Below are positions 43,923 through 54,198 of a DNA stretch of 64,000 bases, piece after piece (the first letter of the stretch is position 1; each line of letters begins with the position of its first letter). Origin of the DNA: Gracilaria domingensis (lineage: Eukaryota; Rhodophyta; Florideophyceae; Gracilariales; Gracilariaceae); assembly GCA_022539475.1 (NCBI GenBank), contig VCMS01000127.1, positions 1 to 64,000 on the forward strand, in the 5' to 3' direction. Both the position numbers and the translations under genes were made by a program. Below the pieces are notes generated by a model, which was not told the origin of the DNA, did not search any database, and worked only from the letters and a program-made list of their open reading frames with translations.

Positions 43923-44963
43923 TTATCGAGGTTCAGGTAAGCCAGCGCGTACGCGATACTGCAAAACGAAGCCTGCATGCGTGACCTCGAAGCGTGTTTG
44001 AAGGCTCTTGTAATTGCAATCATGGGCTTCCAGTAGAGCTTTTCTGTAGCTCTTCTGTGTTTTCGTGTCTGTCATCCACCTAGTCAATAGAACAAGCATG
44101 CTATCACAGACTCGTCCTTTTGTCACGTAAAATTTAATCATCTTTCCCATGATAAGATCCCTCTCTTTCTTCTCAGAGGCGTAGTGAGATGCCAGAACCT
44201 CTGGAAAGAGTTCTTCTTCTTTATTCATGTAATCACCAAATTGGAAAATTAGTGCATCAAAGCATCCCACTAAAAGCACCGCACGCTGCGCATTTGACAC
44301 TTTCGAAGAATGACTAGCATCACCTGACTCGACGTCGCACAGCTGCTTGAAGGACCTGGTAGTCTCAAAGATCGTGTCACGCATTTCCTTCACTTTAGCC
44401 TCAATTTGAGAGAAAAACTGTCCACAAGGACGAGAAAGAGCATCTTCCCCATGTATTGCCTTTTGGATCCATGGAATTAAGTACTTCTGTTCGGCATCCA
44501 GATAATCGAGAAGAGCTCCAGAACATATCTGCCACCAAGGTCGAATTACAGAAAAATCACCAATTCTTAACTGGGCTCCAACCTTTTTGATGGCCTTCGT
44601 CAACGTTGTGAAATCCTTTAGTTCTGACCGCAAAGCGTTGTGAAAGACTGCGAATATATCTTTCGCCCAAACTTTCTTGTTTGCCTTCCCATGTTCGCAA
44701 TAGTCTAGAGATATCGTTTCATGTTGAAAAGGTATATCAAGCGCTTCAACCTCCGAGGGATGCCTAAATATCGGTTCTTGGGCATTCTCACCCTGAATTC
44801 CGTACACAGCATCCTTGTTTTTCGCTTCGTTCTTCTTGAACAAAGATGAACGCATGCTACATACTTTGTCCTTACGCGTAGCTGCCTCTTTCCCACCAAC
44901 TTCGCAGGAGTCCCAAACGGACGGGTCAACAATCGTTTTCTTTTTGAGTTTCTGAGGATTCAT
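43923..44963 (-). CDS. Hemerythrin-like helical protein
   Basis: 346 residues from ATG 44963. After a basic N-terminal tail the protein is almost all helical. The order of motifs recalls the HHE cation-binding domain: FHNALRSELKDFTTL, then IRPWWQICSGALLDYLDAEQKYLIPWI, then FGDYMNKEEELFPEVLASHYASEKKERDLI. In true HHE domains these positions supply His and Glu ligands for a di-iron site. Here several are replaced (YLDAEQ for HH..EE; YMNKEE for H...EE), so iron binding is doubtful. It may be a degenerate or lineage-specific member. No signal peptide or membrane segment is evident. It starts divergently from FtsY with 699 bases between. Confidence 0.45.
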   Translation of the reverse strand: MNPQKLKKKTIVDPSVWDSCEVGGKEAATRKDKVCSMRSSLFKKNEAKNKDAVYGIQGENAQEPIFRHPSEVEALDIPFQHETISLDYCEHGKANKKVWAKDIFAVFHNALRSELKDFTTLTKAIKKVGAQLRIGDFSVIRPWWQICSGALLDYLDAEQKYLIPWIQKAIHGEDALSRPCGQFFSQIEAKVKEMRDTIFETTRSFKQLCDVESGDASHSSKVSNAQRAVLLVGCFDALIFQFGDYMNKEEELFPEVLASHYASEKKERDLIMGKMIKFYVTKGRVCDSMLVLLTRWMTDTKTQKSYRKALLEAHDCNYKSLQTRFEVTHAGFVLQYRVRAGLPEPR

Positions 44964-45662
44964 TTTTAAGTACGTCCACAAGTGATGAATACTCCCGAAG
45001 AGTCTCGCATATCTCTCTTTCTAGTGTGCTCGATTAGACTAGCGGCATTCTCGATTCTATACTAATCGAACCCTACGGCCTTGTGGCGAAAGAAAGGCTT
45101 GCAAACAAGTTGTATGTCTTTCAGAAGTATTTTTTTTTGCTCTCCGCAAACACAAAATGATTTTAGTGAGAGGCACCATGAGAAAGCGAATTACCACTCA
45201 AGTGCAGAAGGCGGCCTTCTTTCTGCAACATGCTTGATATAGAAATGCTTGTAGTTCTGCTACGAAGTCCTGGTCTAGGAGCTACTATCGATGCAGTTCC
45301 TGCTTGTGAAAGGTTGGTTGTTGGTTGTCCCTGCGAATAGCGAAGAAGATGTGTAAAAATTATTATTACGTTATTGTGCGCGCAGGCAAAACGAGTTGCA
45401 TTGTACAAGTTCACGGTTTCGTGGAGTGCACTATATCGACAATAATCGGTGTCTGATCTAAAACCTGTGCACAAAACCAATGTGAAATAGGATGGATGCG
45501 ATTCTTTAGACAGTTGTGCACCTGCTCAGGCGCAGTTACAGTAAGCATGGCAAATGGGGAGATGTGACCTGCACCTCACTAGTATGGTGCAGGTTACATC
45601 TCTTGAGATCAAATGCCTTCGTCGGTCAATAGGCATCTTGATTCTCCAATACATACCCATCA
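44964..45662. other. Shared upstream region, no supported gene
   Basis: A 105-codon minus-strand frame at 45480-45163 has no recognisable domain. I treat the stretch as the promoter region of two divergent genes. Confidence 0.45.
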
Positions 45663-46889
45663 ATGAATATGTTGAGGAGCACGACTGGTGATTACCAAAA
45701 ATCTCTTTTGGCGAAGGCGAGTCCCAGTTTGGGTTTTCTTCCACCCCTTTCGTTTCGAGATACAAGTCCTCTCTCGCAAATAGAAAACGGGTTGAGGTCC
45801 AAATCCGCCTGTGATCGCAAGCGACCAAAAACCAGTCGCGTGCCAAGCCGTGTTCCAAGGGCTGTATTTGACTTTGTTAAGAAGGCAGGGGAGGAACAGA
45901 AGAAAGCCTTTGATGCATTACGTCAAGGAAAAGGTTTAGAATATGCCCGAGACAAGGTACAGCGGGATATTGAGCAAGTTCGCAAATTCAACGATGGACT
46001 TTCGAAATCGAGAGAGAAACTTGCTAGGGATCTGGCAGATGTGGTGAAAGGCGGTGCAATAGTAGAATTGGACGAGACTCTAGAGGAGTTGGAGGAGGTT
46101 CTTATAATGTCAGATCTAGGAGTGGACACGGTAGAAAAGATTATTGAGGATCTTCGAGAGGAAGCTCGGGCAAAGCGACTCAAAATGAAGGAAGACATTA
46201 AGAGAAGCTTAAAAACCAGCTTAGTAGGCATCTTGAACAGAGTGCATGGTGCAGAGCTGCGTGTCGCTGATGAGAAACCAAGTGTTTTCATGGTCATTGG
46301 TGCCAACGGGATGGGAAAAACGACGACAATAGGAAAGCTGGCAACTCGTCTGAGAAATGAGGGAAACAGCGTTCTAGTCGCCGCCTGTGATACATTTCGT
46401 GCTGCAGCCGTCGACCAATTAGAAGAATGGGTCAAACGAGCTGACGCCGATATCGCGGTTCCAAAGCCAGAGCAGAAAAGCCCTTCAGGTGTGCTATACA
46501 GTGCGCTGGAGCGCGCTTTTGCAGAGAAGTATGACTATCTTATTGTTGACACAAGTGGAAGATTGCATACGAATTTGAATCTTATGGGTGAACTTCAGAA
46601 GATGGTGCGAGTTGTTGGGAAGTTCAAGGAGAATGGTCCTGATGAGACCATACTAGTAGTGGATGCCTCCATTGGGAGAAACGCAGTTGCGCAGGCAAAG
46701 ACATGGAATCGAGATGTAGGTGTCACTGGTCTGGCAGTGACCAAGTTGGACGGCACAGCTCGTGCTGGATTCGTAGTATCGTGCGTGGATGAGCTCAAAA
46801 TTCCAGTGAAGCTAGTGGGAGTAGGGGAGCAGGTAGACGATCTTCGCGACTTCGATCCAGAGCTGTTTATCGATGGGCTAGTGGGTTAA
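45663..46889 (+). CDS. FTSY: Chloroplast SRP receptor FtsY
   Basis: The SRP receptor GTPase that docks signal-recognition particle and its light-harvesting or other cargo at the thylakoid membrane. The 408-residue protein starts with about 60 residues rich in Ser, Arg and Lys with a hydrophobic start, as in a transit peptide. The helical N domain and the G domain follow: GANGMGKTTTIGKLATRL (G1), DTFRAAAVDQLEEW, DTSGRLHTNLNLMGEL (G3), TKLDGTARAG (G4) and GVGEQVDDLRDFDPELFIDG at the end. The long acidic A domain of bacterial FtsY is missing, as usual in plastid forms. The stop lies 5 bases from the stop of the convergent gene. Confidence 0.95.
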   Translation: MNMLRSTTGDYQKSLLAKASPSLGFLPPLSFRDTSPLSQIENGLRSKSACDRKRPKTSRVPSRVPRAVFDFVKKAGEEQKKAFDALRQGKGLEYARDKVQRDIEQVRKFNDGLSKSREKLARDLADVVKGGAIVELDETLEELEEVLIMSDLGVDTVEKIIEDLREEARAKRLKMKEDIKRSLKTSLVGILNRVHGAELRVADEKPSVFMVIGANGMGKTTTIGKLATRLRNEGNSVLVAACDTFRAAAVDQLEEWVKRADADIAVPKPEQKSPSGVLYSALERAFAEKYDYLIVDTSGRLHTNLNLMGELQKMVRVVGKFKENGPDETILVVDASIGRNAVAQAKTWNRDVGVTGLAVTKLDGTARAGFVVSCVDELKIPVKLVGVGEQVDDLRDFDPELFIDGLVG

Positions 46890-46894
46890 TATAA

Positions 46895-47560
46895 CTATCG
46901 GTTTAATTGAAGCAGATATCTTGCAGCCTGTGCCGTAGCAGGGGTAACGTTTCCCACACTTGGTCTTCGAGACGGAGATCGTGAAGGTGTTGTACAAGGC
47001 GACTCAGAGCAGCTGTTATCAAGAAGCTTCAAGTTAATGAGTTTTGGAGGTGGAGGAGTCGACAACGGCCCTTTCGTCCTTGACTGACTTCTTCCCTCCT
47101 GGAGAACTGATTCACACAGTCCAATTCTGTTCAGGAATTCGAAGGGAGACAACTGCGGAGCTTTTTCCAATTCCTCCCAAGACGTGCTCCTGTTTTGCAA
47201 ATCTGTAAGAGCATTCTTGCTTCGAATAGGTTTTTTGTTTCTACAAAAGCTTCGCTTTTGCACCGATTTCTTTTGCAAAGACTTCTCAAGAGCATCCACC
47301 GCATCGGTTGCAAGCCTTGACATTGCATCGACGATGGATTCTTGTTTCGCTCTCTTAATCGTAGCTTGTTGTGAGGTCGTCACAAATGTGTTCCGATCGC
47401 GCGGTCTTCGTTGTACAGAAGCTTTTCTTCGGGAGGGTACACAAGATTCCATGGGGTCCATGTCGAAAAAGAGCGCCAGGCCAGAATGTTTTCCAGAAAA
47501 AGAAGATTGTGACTTCCCGATTCTGCTGGATTTCGCTGAAGTGCGACAACGAGCTTTCAT
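46895..47560 (-). CDS. Unknown basic protein
   Basis: 221 residues, not recognised. It is rich in Ser, Lys, Arg and Pro and probably mostly disordered. A helical stretch in the middle (AMSRLATDAVDALEKSLQKK) is followed by a basic run of Lys/Arg, and the tail carries a PPPPKL motif and SPSRSPSRRPS-type Ser/Arg runs. A nuclear or RNA-linked role would fit the composition, but that is a guess. The stop is only 5 bases from FtsY's, so the two transcripts must overlap at their 3' ends. The opposite strand also has a 141-codon frame here, which I consider its shadow. Confidence 0.5.
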   Translation of the reverse strand: MKARCRTSAKSSRIGKSQSSFSGKHSGLALFFDMDPMESCVPSRRKASVQRRPRDRNTFVTTSQQATIKRAKQESIVDAMSRLATDAVDALEKSLQKKSVQKRSFCRNKKPIRSKNALTDLQNRSTSWEELEKAPQLSPFEFLNRIGLCESVLQEGRSQSRTKGPLSTPPPPKLINLKLLDNSCSESPCTTPSRSPSRRPSVGNVTPATAQAARYLLQLNR

Positions 47561-48883
47561 TCTCAGATATGACTTGCTACTACGAAGGCTTCGTAATGAA
47601 GATATCTGAAACCTTGATTATGTTGCAACAAAAAGGGCTCGATTCCGCGACGGCAGGCGAGAACGGGGAAACCTCTACCGTGAGCGTTGTGATACTGTTG
47701 GCAGACCCTGTCTGCAAAACCCATTCGGAGTAACCCTGGTAGAAGGTAAGACGGTCGATACACGGGGAGGAGAGAAGAACGCTGAGAGTTACGATGACGT
47801 GCGTGCGAACTGCGCCACAATCTTTTTGAAATTTTGGTCTAGCGGTCCCAAAAGTTCCCGCCAGCATGCCGTTACTATGCCACTAGCTAGTAGTGGCCCA
47901 TTACTGTATGGCGAGCGGATTTGGCGGTTGCACCGTGGGTTTCTCTTGTTTCATGAGCTCGAAAAGATGGCTCTCCCTTCAGGGGACACGGGGGAAAGTC
48001 AAATGTCTCGACAGGTTCGTTGAAGGAGCGCTTGTACAGGGTAGATAGTTTAAGGGCAGCAGAGGAAGTCCACGGCGGTTTTCAAGAAGGATGATATCAC
48101 GTGACCGGTTTTTTTTCCGCCTGTCAGAGTTTCGATCCCTCTATTGTTGATTTTAGCTATCCTCCTTCCTACGCTATGATACTCCTTGACACTCCTCCCG
48201 TCTTTTTTGTCCAATTTACGCTTTGTGACGTACTGATTCTCATATCATGACAAAATGTCTGTTCGTTCACGGAGTAGTCTTTATGTGTACGAGAAACGGG
48301 AACGGAGCCACTGCCAATGTCTTCCCAGACGACGCTTACGTACAGGAACTCTTTCTCACCAACAAAGGCTGCTCGTGGAGATTCTTCATGGCTCGGTTTA
48401 GAAAATAAGTTTTCTTCCTTCTCATATTTGTCAGCGCGCCTGAATCTCTTGTGCAAGGAACGACATTCAGGTATAAACCATCAGCAATAAGTATACTCTT
48501 CTTTTAAGCACTACGAAACCAAACAATCTCCCTCTCTCAAGGCGTCCGTTATTCTTCACCTTCGTTACCTGGTTCGGAGGACTTTCTAATAGCCCGTCAG
48601 TTGGTCTTGTTTCGTCTTGCGAACCTCCTCTAGCACTTGTAACTCGTACACTTGTTAATCTTCGTTGTAGAAGGCGAGATCTGCATCAACGGACTTACTT
48701 CTTGATAAGAAAATTGAATTCGACTATCGCTGAAAACACAATCCGGAAGACCAGGCCACCGATTTGATACTCAGTCAGATTCATTGCAAATTTAAGGACG
48801 ACGGCTTCGATCGCTTATTGTTGTCTATTCCCACAAGCTGTGTTAATCCGGAAACGTTCCAATTTCTTCCAGACAGATATCTC
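47561..48883. other. Upstream region between two divergent genes
   Basis: 1.3 kb without a supported gene. Short frames on both strands lack recognisable domains. The frame of the downstream gene stays open upstream to about 48764 but has no earlier ATG. Confidence 0.5.
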
Positions 48884-50626
48884 ATGGAGCCACTGTTTTC
48901 TGATTTCGATCACGGAATGCCTCATGGGAATCCAAAGGATTTCGAAGAAATGATGAACAAAACTCTTGAACTCGGCACTTTATCATCTCAAACAATGCGC
49001 AGCACTCTTCAGTTACCAGATTTAGAAGAATGTCGGGATAGCGATTCAGGACAACATGCCACGAATTTGGAAAAGCTTGAGGCTAGTCCGTACTTTCCTC
49101 CTCCCAGTCCGGTATCCCCAGTTGCATCGCTTCTTGCTCTGAATTTCGATTCCAAGGATGGACCTGATAGAAGTGCTCATCAAGAGGAGCAATCTGATGG
49201 AAGTACCAATCCGGTTCAAAATCGAATCAACATGAATTATCCTGTTCAGCCTAACGCTCTAGGTCAGTTTTCACGCAGCCATGAGGAAGTAGGTATAGGT
49301 GATTATGGTGAACCTTGTAAACCGAGAAGCATAGGGGCAAGAGAGGCACCAGAACCTCTCGATGTCAAGAACCGAATGACAAGCACGCCAGAGCTAAGAA
49401 ATTATGGAACAGAATATGTCAACCCGCAGATGTGTTCTGTATCATATATAGTGGCTCCCGATAACAGCTGTGATAAGCTTCTCCCGGGGATAAGGTCACA
49501 CCAGAAATCTTTAACTCAACAATTGGTATCCAAGCGTGACGTTCTAGACTACGAGCATACTAAACACGGACTTCAAGAACTTCTCCAACTTCTGAGCGAA
49601 CCATCAGATCCACCAAGGAAGAAGCCAAGGGCAGGGCACCGTTTAGCACCTGTTGGGGAACCACGGATTGGGGGACAATTGATTGATACGCAAGCAATGA
49701 GCAAAACAGTTACAACTCCCAGAGTTTTTGCCGGCGTTGCTAAAGAAGTCATTGCAAAGCAAGGCAATGCAGTTCTTAAATCTCAGCCGCTTAATGATGC
49801 GTGGACGGATCTTCTGCAACTTGGAGAAAATGATGACATGATTTACAATCCCCCTGCTCCTGGAGAGCTTCAAAACCACCTTCCTGAATGTATGTCAGCC
49901 ACACTTCAACCTGACCCGGTCACAGAACCTTTGATGCCAGCTACCGACGGGGAGCCGAAGCTGAGATTCTCCCCACCTCTTGACGATGCATGGTTTTTGC
50001 ATCACAATCCAACAATTTCCGCGAACAGCCCTAGCCTCCAACGCCTCGAGCCATCTAATGATACTGGGATCGTTGATTCCAGTAACGTGATCCCGAAGCA
50101 TGGTACTAAAATTTCAGACAGCCCCAAACAGCCTCGCTCTGTCCTTCCCCAACCTGGTTCACAGATTGAAATTCTATATCCTAGGGCTTTAGGGAACATA
50201 TCGCCGAAAGCAGTGCGAACTCTTCTTCGCGCCTCTGGAGACGACATTGTTTCCAAAATTGAATTGTACTGGTCTCATTTCCATGACTATCGTGTCTCAA
50301 CTGAACGAGCTGCACGCTTGCTACGAGAGAAGAGTGTGAGGTTCGAGAGACGTAAACGAATGGGTCCAGAAGTTCCAGCGATTGAAAAGAAAGCCATTCG
50401 GGCCCAGAGAAATCGTGAACGCAGTCAAGCCTTACGTCGTTACCACAAGCAGCGAATGGGAGATCTTGAGGCAGCCAGTGGGCAGCTCAAGCTATACAAT
50501 TCAGTTGCAAAGTCGTTTATTAACTGCCTATTAGAAGAACCGCAGTCGCTAGGGTTAGTTCGAGAGTATTTTACCTCTCATGAATGCAGTGAGGAACTCT
50601 TGACATACTTGCGAGGTTCGATTTGA
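48884..50626 (+). CDS. bZIP-like transcription regulator with DMA/UBA-like helix bundle
   Basis: 580 residues from the first ATG in frame (48884). Residues 1 to about 425 are disordered and acidic, with a motif that recurs twice (LNDAWTDL; LDDAWFLH), perhaps an activation region. Around residues 430-466 lies ISPKAVRTLLRASGDDIV followed by KIELYW, resembling the DMA/UBA-like three-helix domain of DMRT proteins. Residues 506-525 read RAQRNRERSQALRRYHKQ, containing the bZIP signature N-x7-R (Asn510, Arg518), followed by a weak leucine-zipper-like helix. The zipper is short and poor in Leu, so dimerisation is uncertain. A nuclear DNA-binding role is inferred from the basic region alone. Confidence 0.6.
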   Translation: MEPLFSDFDHGMPHGNPKDFEEMMNKTLELGTLSSQTMRSTLQLPDLEECRDSDSGQHATNLEKLEASPYFPPPSPVSPVASLLALNFDSKDGPDRSAHQEEQSDGSTNPVQNRINMNYPVQPNALGQFSRSHEEVGIGDYGEPCKPRSIGAREAPEPLDVKNRMTSTPELRNYGTEYVNPQMCSVSYIVAPDNSCDKLLPGIRSHQKSLTQQLVSKRDVLDYEHTKHGLQELLQLLSEPSDPPRKKPRAGHRLAPVGEPRIGGQLIDTQAMSKTVTTPRVFAGVAKEVIAKQGNAVLKSQPLNDAWTDLLQLGENDDMIYNPPAPGELQNHLPECMSATLQPDPVTEPLMPATDGEPKLRFSPPLDDAWFLHHNPTISANSPSLQRLEPSNDTGIVDSSNVIPKHGTKISDSPKQPRSVLPQPGSQIEILYPRALGNISPKAVRTLLRASGDDIVSKIELYWSHFHDYRVSTERAARLLREKSVRFERRKRMGPEVPAIEKKAIRAQRNRERSQALRRYHKQRMGDLEAASGQLKLYNSVAKSFINCLLEEPQSLGLVREYFTSHECSEELLTYLRGSI

Positions 50627-51336
50627 GGTGATTTGCATGTATCACACGGGGCAACGGTGAAGCTCTTTTAGAGCTCTGCTTGGGACAAGAAGTGCTTTGA
50701 ATCAAATATGGGAAAAGTTGCAGGCTTGCGTGTTTATCCATGATCGTGTTTTTGAAGTTTTCAGGTTTGATGCTTGGGGCCAAGGTTTCCAAACTTTTGA
50801 GGTGCGGTCATCGTGACTGTATGAGGAAATTACAAAGAAAGAGAAGATGGGAAAGTATGAGGGTAGTCTTCTAGCACTTGTTATCCTCGGACCCCGTCTG
50901 ACGGGATCTGAGGGAAGCACTCTTTAACGCATGTCAAGGATCCGTGCAACCATTGTAACCACTGCAGCTTTTGTAATTCAACCTGTTGATGTGTGGTGTG
51001 CAGAGTCTGCACTGCAGACTTTCTTAGTAAGACCCTTGACTCAAACTGTCGATATGTGAAAGAAATGAACGGCACCTACACGTCCTTGAAGACGAATATT
51101 CTGGTTCTCTTTCATGCTACTCCACATACTTGTTGTTAAACCTCACGTATCACGACTTATTCAACTCTGTTACATCTGTTCAAGGAGACGCATGCGCAGG
51201 ACAGTCTGCTTGTAAAATCTTTTAACTTTGAGCTATCCTTGGGCGAAACGAAGGTAGTAACCTACCCCTGGTAACATAATTTAGAACACGGTCACCTTTG
51301 GCTGATGTCAAGACATTACAAAACACTTCATGTGCT

Positions 51337-51380
51337 TTCTTCTTTATTTTGGACGATAGTTTCTTATTACTAAACTACAG
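51337..51380 (+). repeat. 44-base dispersed repeat, copy 1
   Basis: It matches 59394-59437 at all but two positions. It is pyrimidine-rich on the left and ends TTATTACTAAACTACAG, with an inner inverted repeat (TAGTTT / AAACTA). Its 3' end looks like a branch site followed by a 3' splice site. Confidence 0.8.
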
Positions 51381-51407
51381 AAAGCTTTCAAAGAAAGCTT
51401 TCTCGCT

Positions 51408-51593
51408 TTAGGAGGGCCCAAAAGTTTGTGGATTATGCTTGATCAGATATTGAACGGAAGATTTAGCTTCGCGCGGCTGATCAGTGAAAAGGTTCCGTCG
51501 GCAAGTGTTTAACAGCGGACATCGTTCGCAGTCTTTCTCGACGTTTGTTCCGCAAGAGCACTTCAACGTTTTCTTTTCCAAACAGGATTTCAT
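51408..51593 (-). CDS. Possible small Cys-rich protein
   Basis: A 61-residue frame from ATG 51593 with six cysteines in the first half, spaced C..CxC....C..C....C (KCSCG, CERCPLLNTC). It contains CxC and CxxC pairs that could bind zinc or form disulphides. There is no signal peptide. I recognise no family, and it may be chance. Confidence 0.25.
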   Translation of the reverse strand: MKSCLEKKTLKCSCGTNVEKDCERCPLLNTCRRNLFTDQPREAKSSVQYLIKHNPQTFGPS

Positions 51594-51925
51594 GTCCTTG
51601 TGGATTACGTTGGTTTTGATCTGTTGAGACTCCTAGTGCACGAGAAAGGTATCAGATACCGTCGGTACTAGCCAAAAAGTTTGGGACGAGCCCCACGGGG
51701 CGGCACCTAGATCATCCATGAACGGGTAATAATGCACATGCAGAAAGGAGGATGGGTACTGCAGCCAAGTCGTCTGTTATTTACAGCCGAATGTATCTCT
51801 CCATCCTTAATACATATCTCACATTCTTATGCACTTCTTTTCGACATTGAGTTATGTCAGGTTGGGCCAGGCTACTTGAAGTATACCGATTGGTAGCACT
51901 GAGTAGAGCTCTGCTCGTGTGCCTT

Positions 51926-51929
<4 letters not shown>

Positions 51930-51979
<50 letters not shown>

Positions 51980-51988
51980 GAGAGAGAG
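51930..51988. repeat. GA microsatellite
   Basis: A run of (GA)n with two interruptions, flanked on both sides by the word AGAGCTCTG (51905-51913 and 51985-51993). Confidence 0.95.
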
Positions 51989-52549
51989 CTCTGAAGTTTG
52001 AAACAGAAAATGGGATTACAGTATGACCCACATTAAGATGAAAGTGAAAAGAATCTGATTACGACTTTCCAGCTCTACCTTTCCCACTTCATCATGCGCA
52101 AAATGGGATATCCTACGATACGGGATAGAGGGCATGAAAAGGAAAGGCTACTCTTTTACCTCTATGAGGTGGTGGTCCAGATCTGGCCCGGCTTGAAGCC
52201 CATAAATAATCCACTACAGTATTACGGTAATACTATTACCCTTGTACCAAAAGCTATCCTTGTAACCTCTACTAAAAGCAGAGGTTGTCCAAGGTTCGAC
52301 GACAGCGCACGTCATTGGTGCAGTTAAGAAAGATCCCGCAGTGGATTGATTACTAGACATTATATTCGAGGTTAGTCTTGCTCACAGAATGCATTCCCAA
52401 CGTGATCCGCTAAAGATTATCCCCATCCGTAGCGAAAGGAAGGAAAAGACAACTTCTCGAGGAGGTGTTGACATCCGAAATGTAAGGGTTTTCCACCATA
52501 CTTTGGATATCCAACAATTGGAATGTCCGACAAGTTTAAACCGTGAAAC

Positions 52550-53410
52550 ATGAGGCTAAACAGATTTCATACATGCGAACAGGTTGCGATTGGTGCAGGT
52601 TTACAGACGTTTGAAGTTTCGACCTTAGGTCAGCCATTTGAGAACATGAAAGTCATGATGGCTGCTCACAGAAATGATACTTTGTTGGATGCGTGCAGAC
52701 GCCTTTATTCTGTCCGTGGCGTCTTCGGCTTCTGGCAGGGGCTTGTGCCCTGGGCCTGGATAGAAGCATTGACGAAAGGAGGGGTGTTGTTGTTTTCCCA
52801 GCATGAAATTAAAAAAGTAGCAACCGGACTCGGAAGCGGCCCAGAACTTTCAAATGCTTTGGGAGGTGTTGGTGGTGGTATATGTCAAGCATATTCAACA
52901 ATGGGTGTTTGTTGTTTTATGAAGACGGTCGAAGTAACACGATCAAAAGCAGGCCCTGGGGGTCAGAAGAGCACATTGACTGTTGCTGCCGATATCCTCA
53001 GGCGAGACGGCATCCTGGGGATGTATAAGGGGGTGAACGCAGTTGCGTTAAGACAAGCCACTAACTGGGGTTCTCGGTTTGGGTTCTCTCGAGTAATAGA
53101 GTCGATGATCGGAGGAAAAAACAAAGACCGAAGTCTTACAAAAGGAGAAAGACTAACGTCAAGCGTTTTGGGTGGGGCTCTAGCATGTTGGAATCAGCCT
53201 TTTGAGGTTGTCCGCGTTGAAATGCAAAGAGCTGATAGCAATCCAGCAACGAGGACGATTGGTGGAGCAATCCGGCATATATATGAAACTAGCGGGGTAC
53301 GAGGGTTTTATAGGGGTGTCACTCCGCGAATAGGTCTTTCAGCGTACCTGACGACGGTTATGGTGTTTGGAGGAGACGAAGTTCGAAGTTACTTGAAAAA
53401 GCGTGCGTAA
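52550..53410 (+). CDS. Mitochondrial carrier, YHM2 type (citrate/2-oxoglutarate)
   Basis: 286 residues, six-membrane-segment carrier of the mitochondrial inner membrane. It follows yeast Yhm2 closely: FEVSTLGQPFENMKVMMAA at the start (first carrier signature, QPxExxK), FWQGLVPWAWIEALTKGGVLLF, the second repeat with GICQAYSTMGVCCFMKTVEVTRSK, GVNAVALRQATNWGSRFGFSR, and the third signature QPFEVVRVEM. Yhm2 exchanges citrate for 2-oxoglutarate and supports NADPH supply. That substrate is inferred from similarity. An in-frame TGA six bases before ATG 52550 fixes the start if the gene has no intron. RPL34 converges on it from the right. Confidence 0.92.
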   Translation: MRLNRFHTCEQVAIGAGLQTFEVSTLGQPFENMKVMMAAHRNDTLLDACRRLYSVRGVFGFWQGLVPWAWIEALTKGGVLLFSQHEIKKVATGLGSGPELSNALGGVGGGICQAYSTMGVCCFMKTVEVTRSKAGPGGQKSTLTVAADILRRDGILGMYKGVNAVALRQATNWGSRFGFSRVIESMIGGKNKDRSLTKGERLTSSVLGGALACWNQPFEVVRVEMQRADSNPATRTIGGAIRHIYETSGVRGFYRGVTPRIGLSAYLTTVMVFGGDEVRSYLKKRA

Positions 53411-54198
53411 CGTGATGTTTGCAACGCTGCCGCTGCCCTCCCAAGGTTACTGTGAGTGGACTCAACTCAAGTTTCGAAACCAGGACAGCAAGCTATTCCG
53501 AACTATTGTGACATCCTGTCCGTCAAGAAACGACTTGGACGTAAAAGTTGATAGGGACATGCGACCTATGTCACTGGGCATCCGTTTGTGGTGCGTGGTC
53601 CCAGCCTAGGTCGTGTGTATCTCAAGCGCTGTTCGCACTTTTCTTCTATGGATACCCTTGCGTGCTGATATATATGTAGTAAGTACTCAGATCTACGTTG
53701 GAAGCAGATGTCTGACCGACGTGTCACTGCGAATGAAAAGACACGGCTTCCATCAGCAAGTGACACCATTCTATATTCCAGTGTACCACTTCTACAGCAG
53801 AGGGGCATTTGCAAAGATCTAGCATTAGGACTCCAAAAGGAAACTCACATCTTTCAAGTTGCAAAAGTTCTACACGATTGACGAAATCAGGCGCACAATG
53901 CTCGGACGTTCCCCAGCAAAACCGCAAGATGCCAAGCCTATGATGACTGGTTCGAAACGTTCAAAAACATTTCGCACCAGCTCCATAGCAGACGCAGTCG
54001 CAGACGCAGTCGCAGACGCAGTCGCTGGCGCATGCACGGTCTGAAGTCTGGGACTCGCAGATGAAGCATCTATTTGGTACAACCATCGACCGTATAGTCA
54101 GTTGCATCATACTCTTTAAGAGTTAAGGATAACGCATTCGGAATTGATTTGATCTCTTGAGAGCCGTAGTCTCTGCCAGGACAGAAGCGTCCTGGATT
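53411..54198. other. Spacer between convergent genes
   Basis: About 790 bases with no gene seen. It includes three copies of a 12-base unit (GCAGACGCAGTC) at about 53990-54027. Confidence 0.5.

Larger units (their letters stand above)
50627..52549. other. Gene-poor spacer
   Basis: About 1.9 kb. It holds a short Cys-rich frame (51593-51408), a dispersed 44-base repeat (51337-51380) and a GA microsatellite. No protein family is recognised in the remaining frames, including one of 77 codons at 52094. Confidence 0.5.

Noticed and set aside
45163-45480. 105-codon minus frame
   Set aside because: A few ankyrin-like words (ALHETV) but no repeat structure.
47184-47609. 141-codon plus frame opposite the unknown basic protein
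   Set aside because: Shadow of the longer minus-strand frame; cysteine-rich by antisense composition.
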